Shown one piece after another: positions 22,615-22,812 of a stretch of 22,812 bases of DNA; the stretch's first letter is position 1, and each line of letters opens with the position of its first letter. This DNA comes from an uncultured Alphaproteobacteria bacterium (lineage in GTDB: Bacteria; Pseudomonadota; Alphaproteobacteria; Caulobacterales; Caulobacteraceae): NCBI GenBank assembly GCA_937920085.1, contig CALETE010000073.1, positions 1 through 22,812 on the forward strand, in the 5' to 3' direction. Below the pieces are notes generated by a model. It was given only the letters and a program-made list of their open reading frames with translations, made no database searches and had not been told where the DNA came from. The translations under genes were made by a program, and so were the position numbers.

Positions 22615-22812
22615 CTAGCTGGCTGACCCGGTGCCCTTAACAAACAGCTTGGCCCAGTTGGGCTTCTTGCGAGCCTTCCAGGCGCCGCGGTGCCATGCGT
22701 CTGATGCAATCAGAGGAACCACCGTGGTGGCCTCTGCAAACACCATTTGCTCCCAGGTCACGTCGACCTTGCCCCAGGAACAGGCTTCCTTGAGGGTCGA
22801 GGAGGAGCAGGC
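22615..22812 (-). CDS. Deoxyhypusine synthase-like protein, C-terminal fragment (partial at window edge)
   Basis: The last 198 bases encode 65 residues and a stop (TAG, 22617-22615) on the minus strand; the rest lies beyond the window. The segment KEACSWGKVD...EQMVFAEATTVVPLIASDAW followed by HRGAWKARKK resembles the end of bacterial deoxyhypusine synthase-like proteins, where SWGKVD and an ATTVVPLL-type strand are typical. Bacterial members make polyamine-type products or are of unsettled role, since bacteria lack hypusine-modified eIF5A. The assignment rests on a short tail only. Confidence 0.6.
   Translation of the reverse strand, partial: ACSSSTLKEACSWGKVDVTWEQMVFAEATTVVPLIASDAWHRGAWKARKKPNWAKLFVKGTGSAS

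Overview
The window looks like chromosomal DNA of an alphaproteobacterium, most likely of the order Caulobacterales. The evidence is the ruvCAB block followed directly by ybgC and the complete tolQRAB-pal-cpoB cluster, a tilS after cpoB, an alphaproteobacterial GAAC-N7-GAAC LexA box before ruvC, a three-subunit (split alpha) proton-translocating transhydrogenase, and an aa3-type cytochrome oxidase subunit IV gene beside it. Base composition is high in GC throughout, except around 16.4-19.0 kb. The genus is not resolved. No tRNA, rRNA, insertion sequence, phage gene or CRISPR array was seen.

Layout. Positions 1-411 (minus strand) hold the edge of a degraded type II toxin-antitoxin locus: an apparently intact HTH antitoxin cut by the window edge, a 35-residue toxin remnant, and a good promoter whose -10 and spacer lie inside a perfect 22-bp palindrome. 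Positions 466-9247 (plus strand) are one long run of core genes: LexA box, ruvC-ruvA-ruvB (Holliday junction processing), ybgC, tolQ-tolR-tolA-tolB-pal-cpoB (envelope constriction and outer-membrane integrity) and tilS (tRNA-Ile lysidine synthase). Many are translationally overlapped. Positions 9244-15561 (minus strand) carry an alpha/beta hydrolase, an unknown lipoprotein, pntAA-pntAB-pntB, the cytochrome oxidase subunit IV, a second alpha/beta hydrolase and a PaaI-like thioesterase. Positions 15697-18967 (plus strand) carry a TauE/SafE-type membrane protein and then a tandem pair of paralogous ~370-residue proteins that I do not recognise. Positions 18964-21940 (minus strand) hold a family 3 glycoside hydrolase and a secreted class A-type acid phosphatase, apparently one operon. 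A small membrane protein (plus strand) and the C-terminus of a deoxyhypusine-synthase-like protein (minus strand) close the window.

How the genes work together. RuvA/RuvB migrate Holliday junctions and RuvC cuts them; the LexA box suggests damage control of the whole block. YbgC, TolQRA, TolB, Pal and CpoB form the Tol-Pal system. PntAA/AB/B make NADPH from NADH using the proton gradient, and the neighbouring oxidase subunit belongs to the respiratory chain that builds that gradient.

The most interesting items are the tandem unknown paralogs at 16643-18967 in a locally AT-richer segment, the truncated toxin with its palindrome-covered, near-leaderless promoter, a hairpin that would hide both the ribosome binding site and the start codon of the lipoprotein at 10683, and a phosphatase whose conserved final motif has Ala in place of the catalytic Asp.
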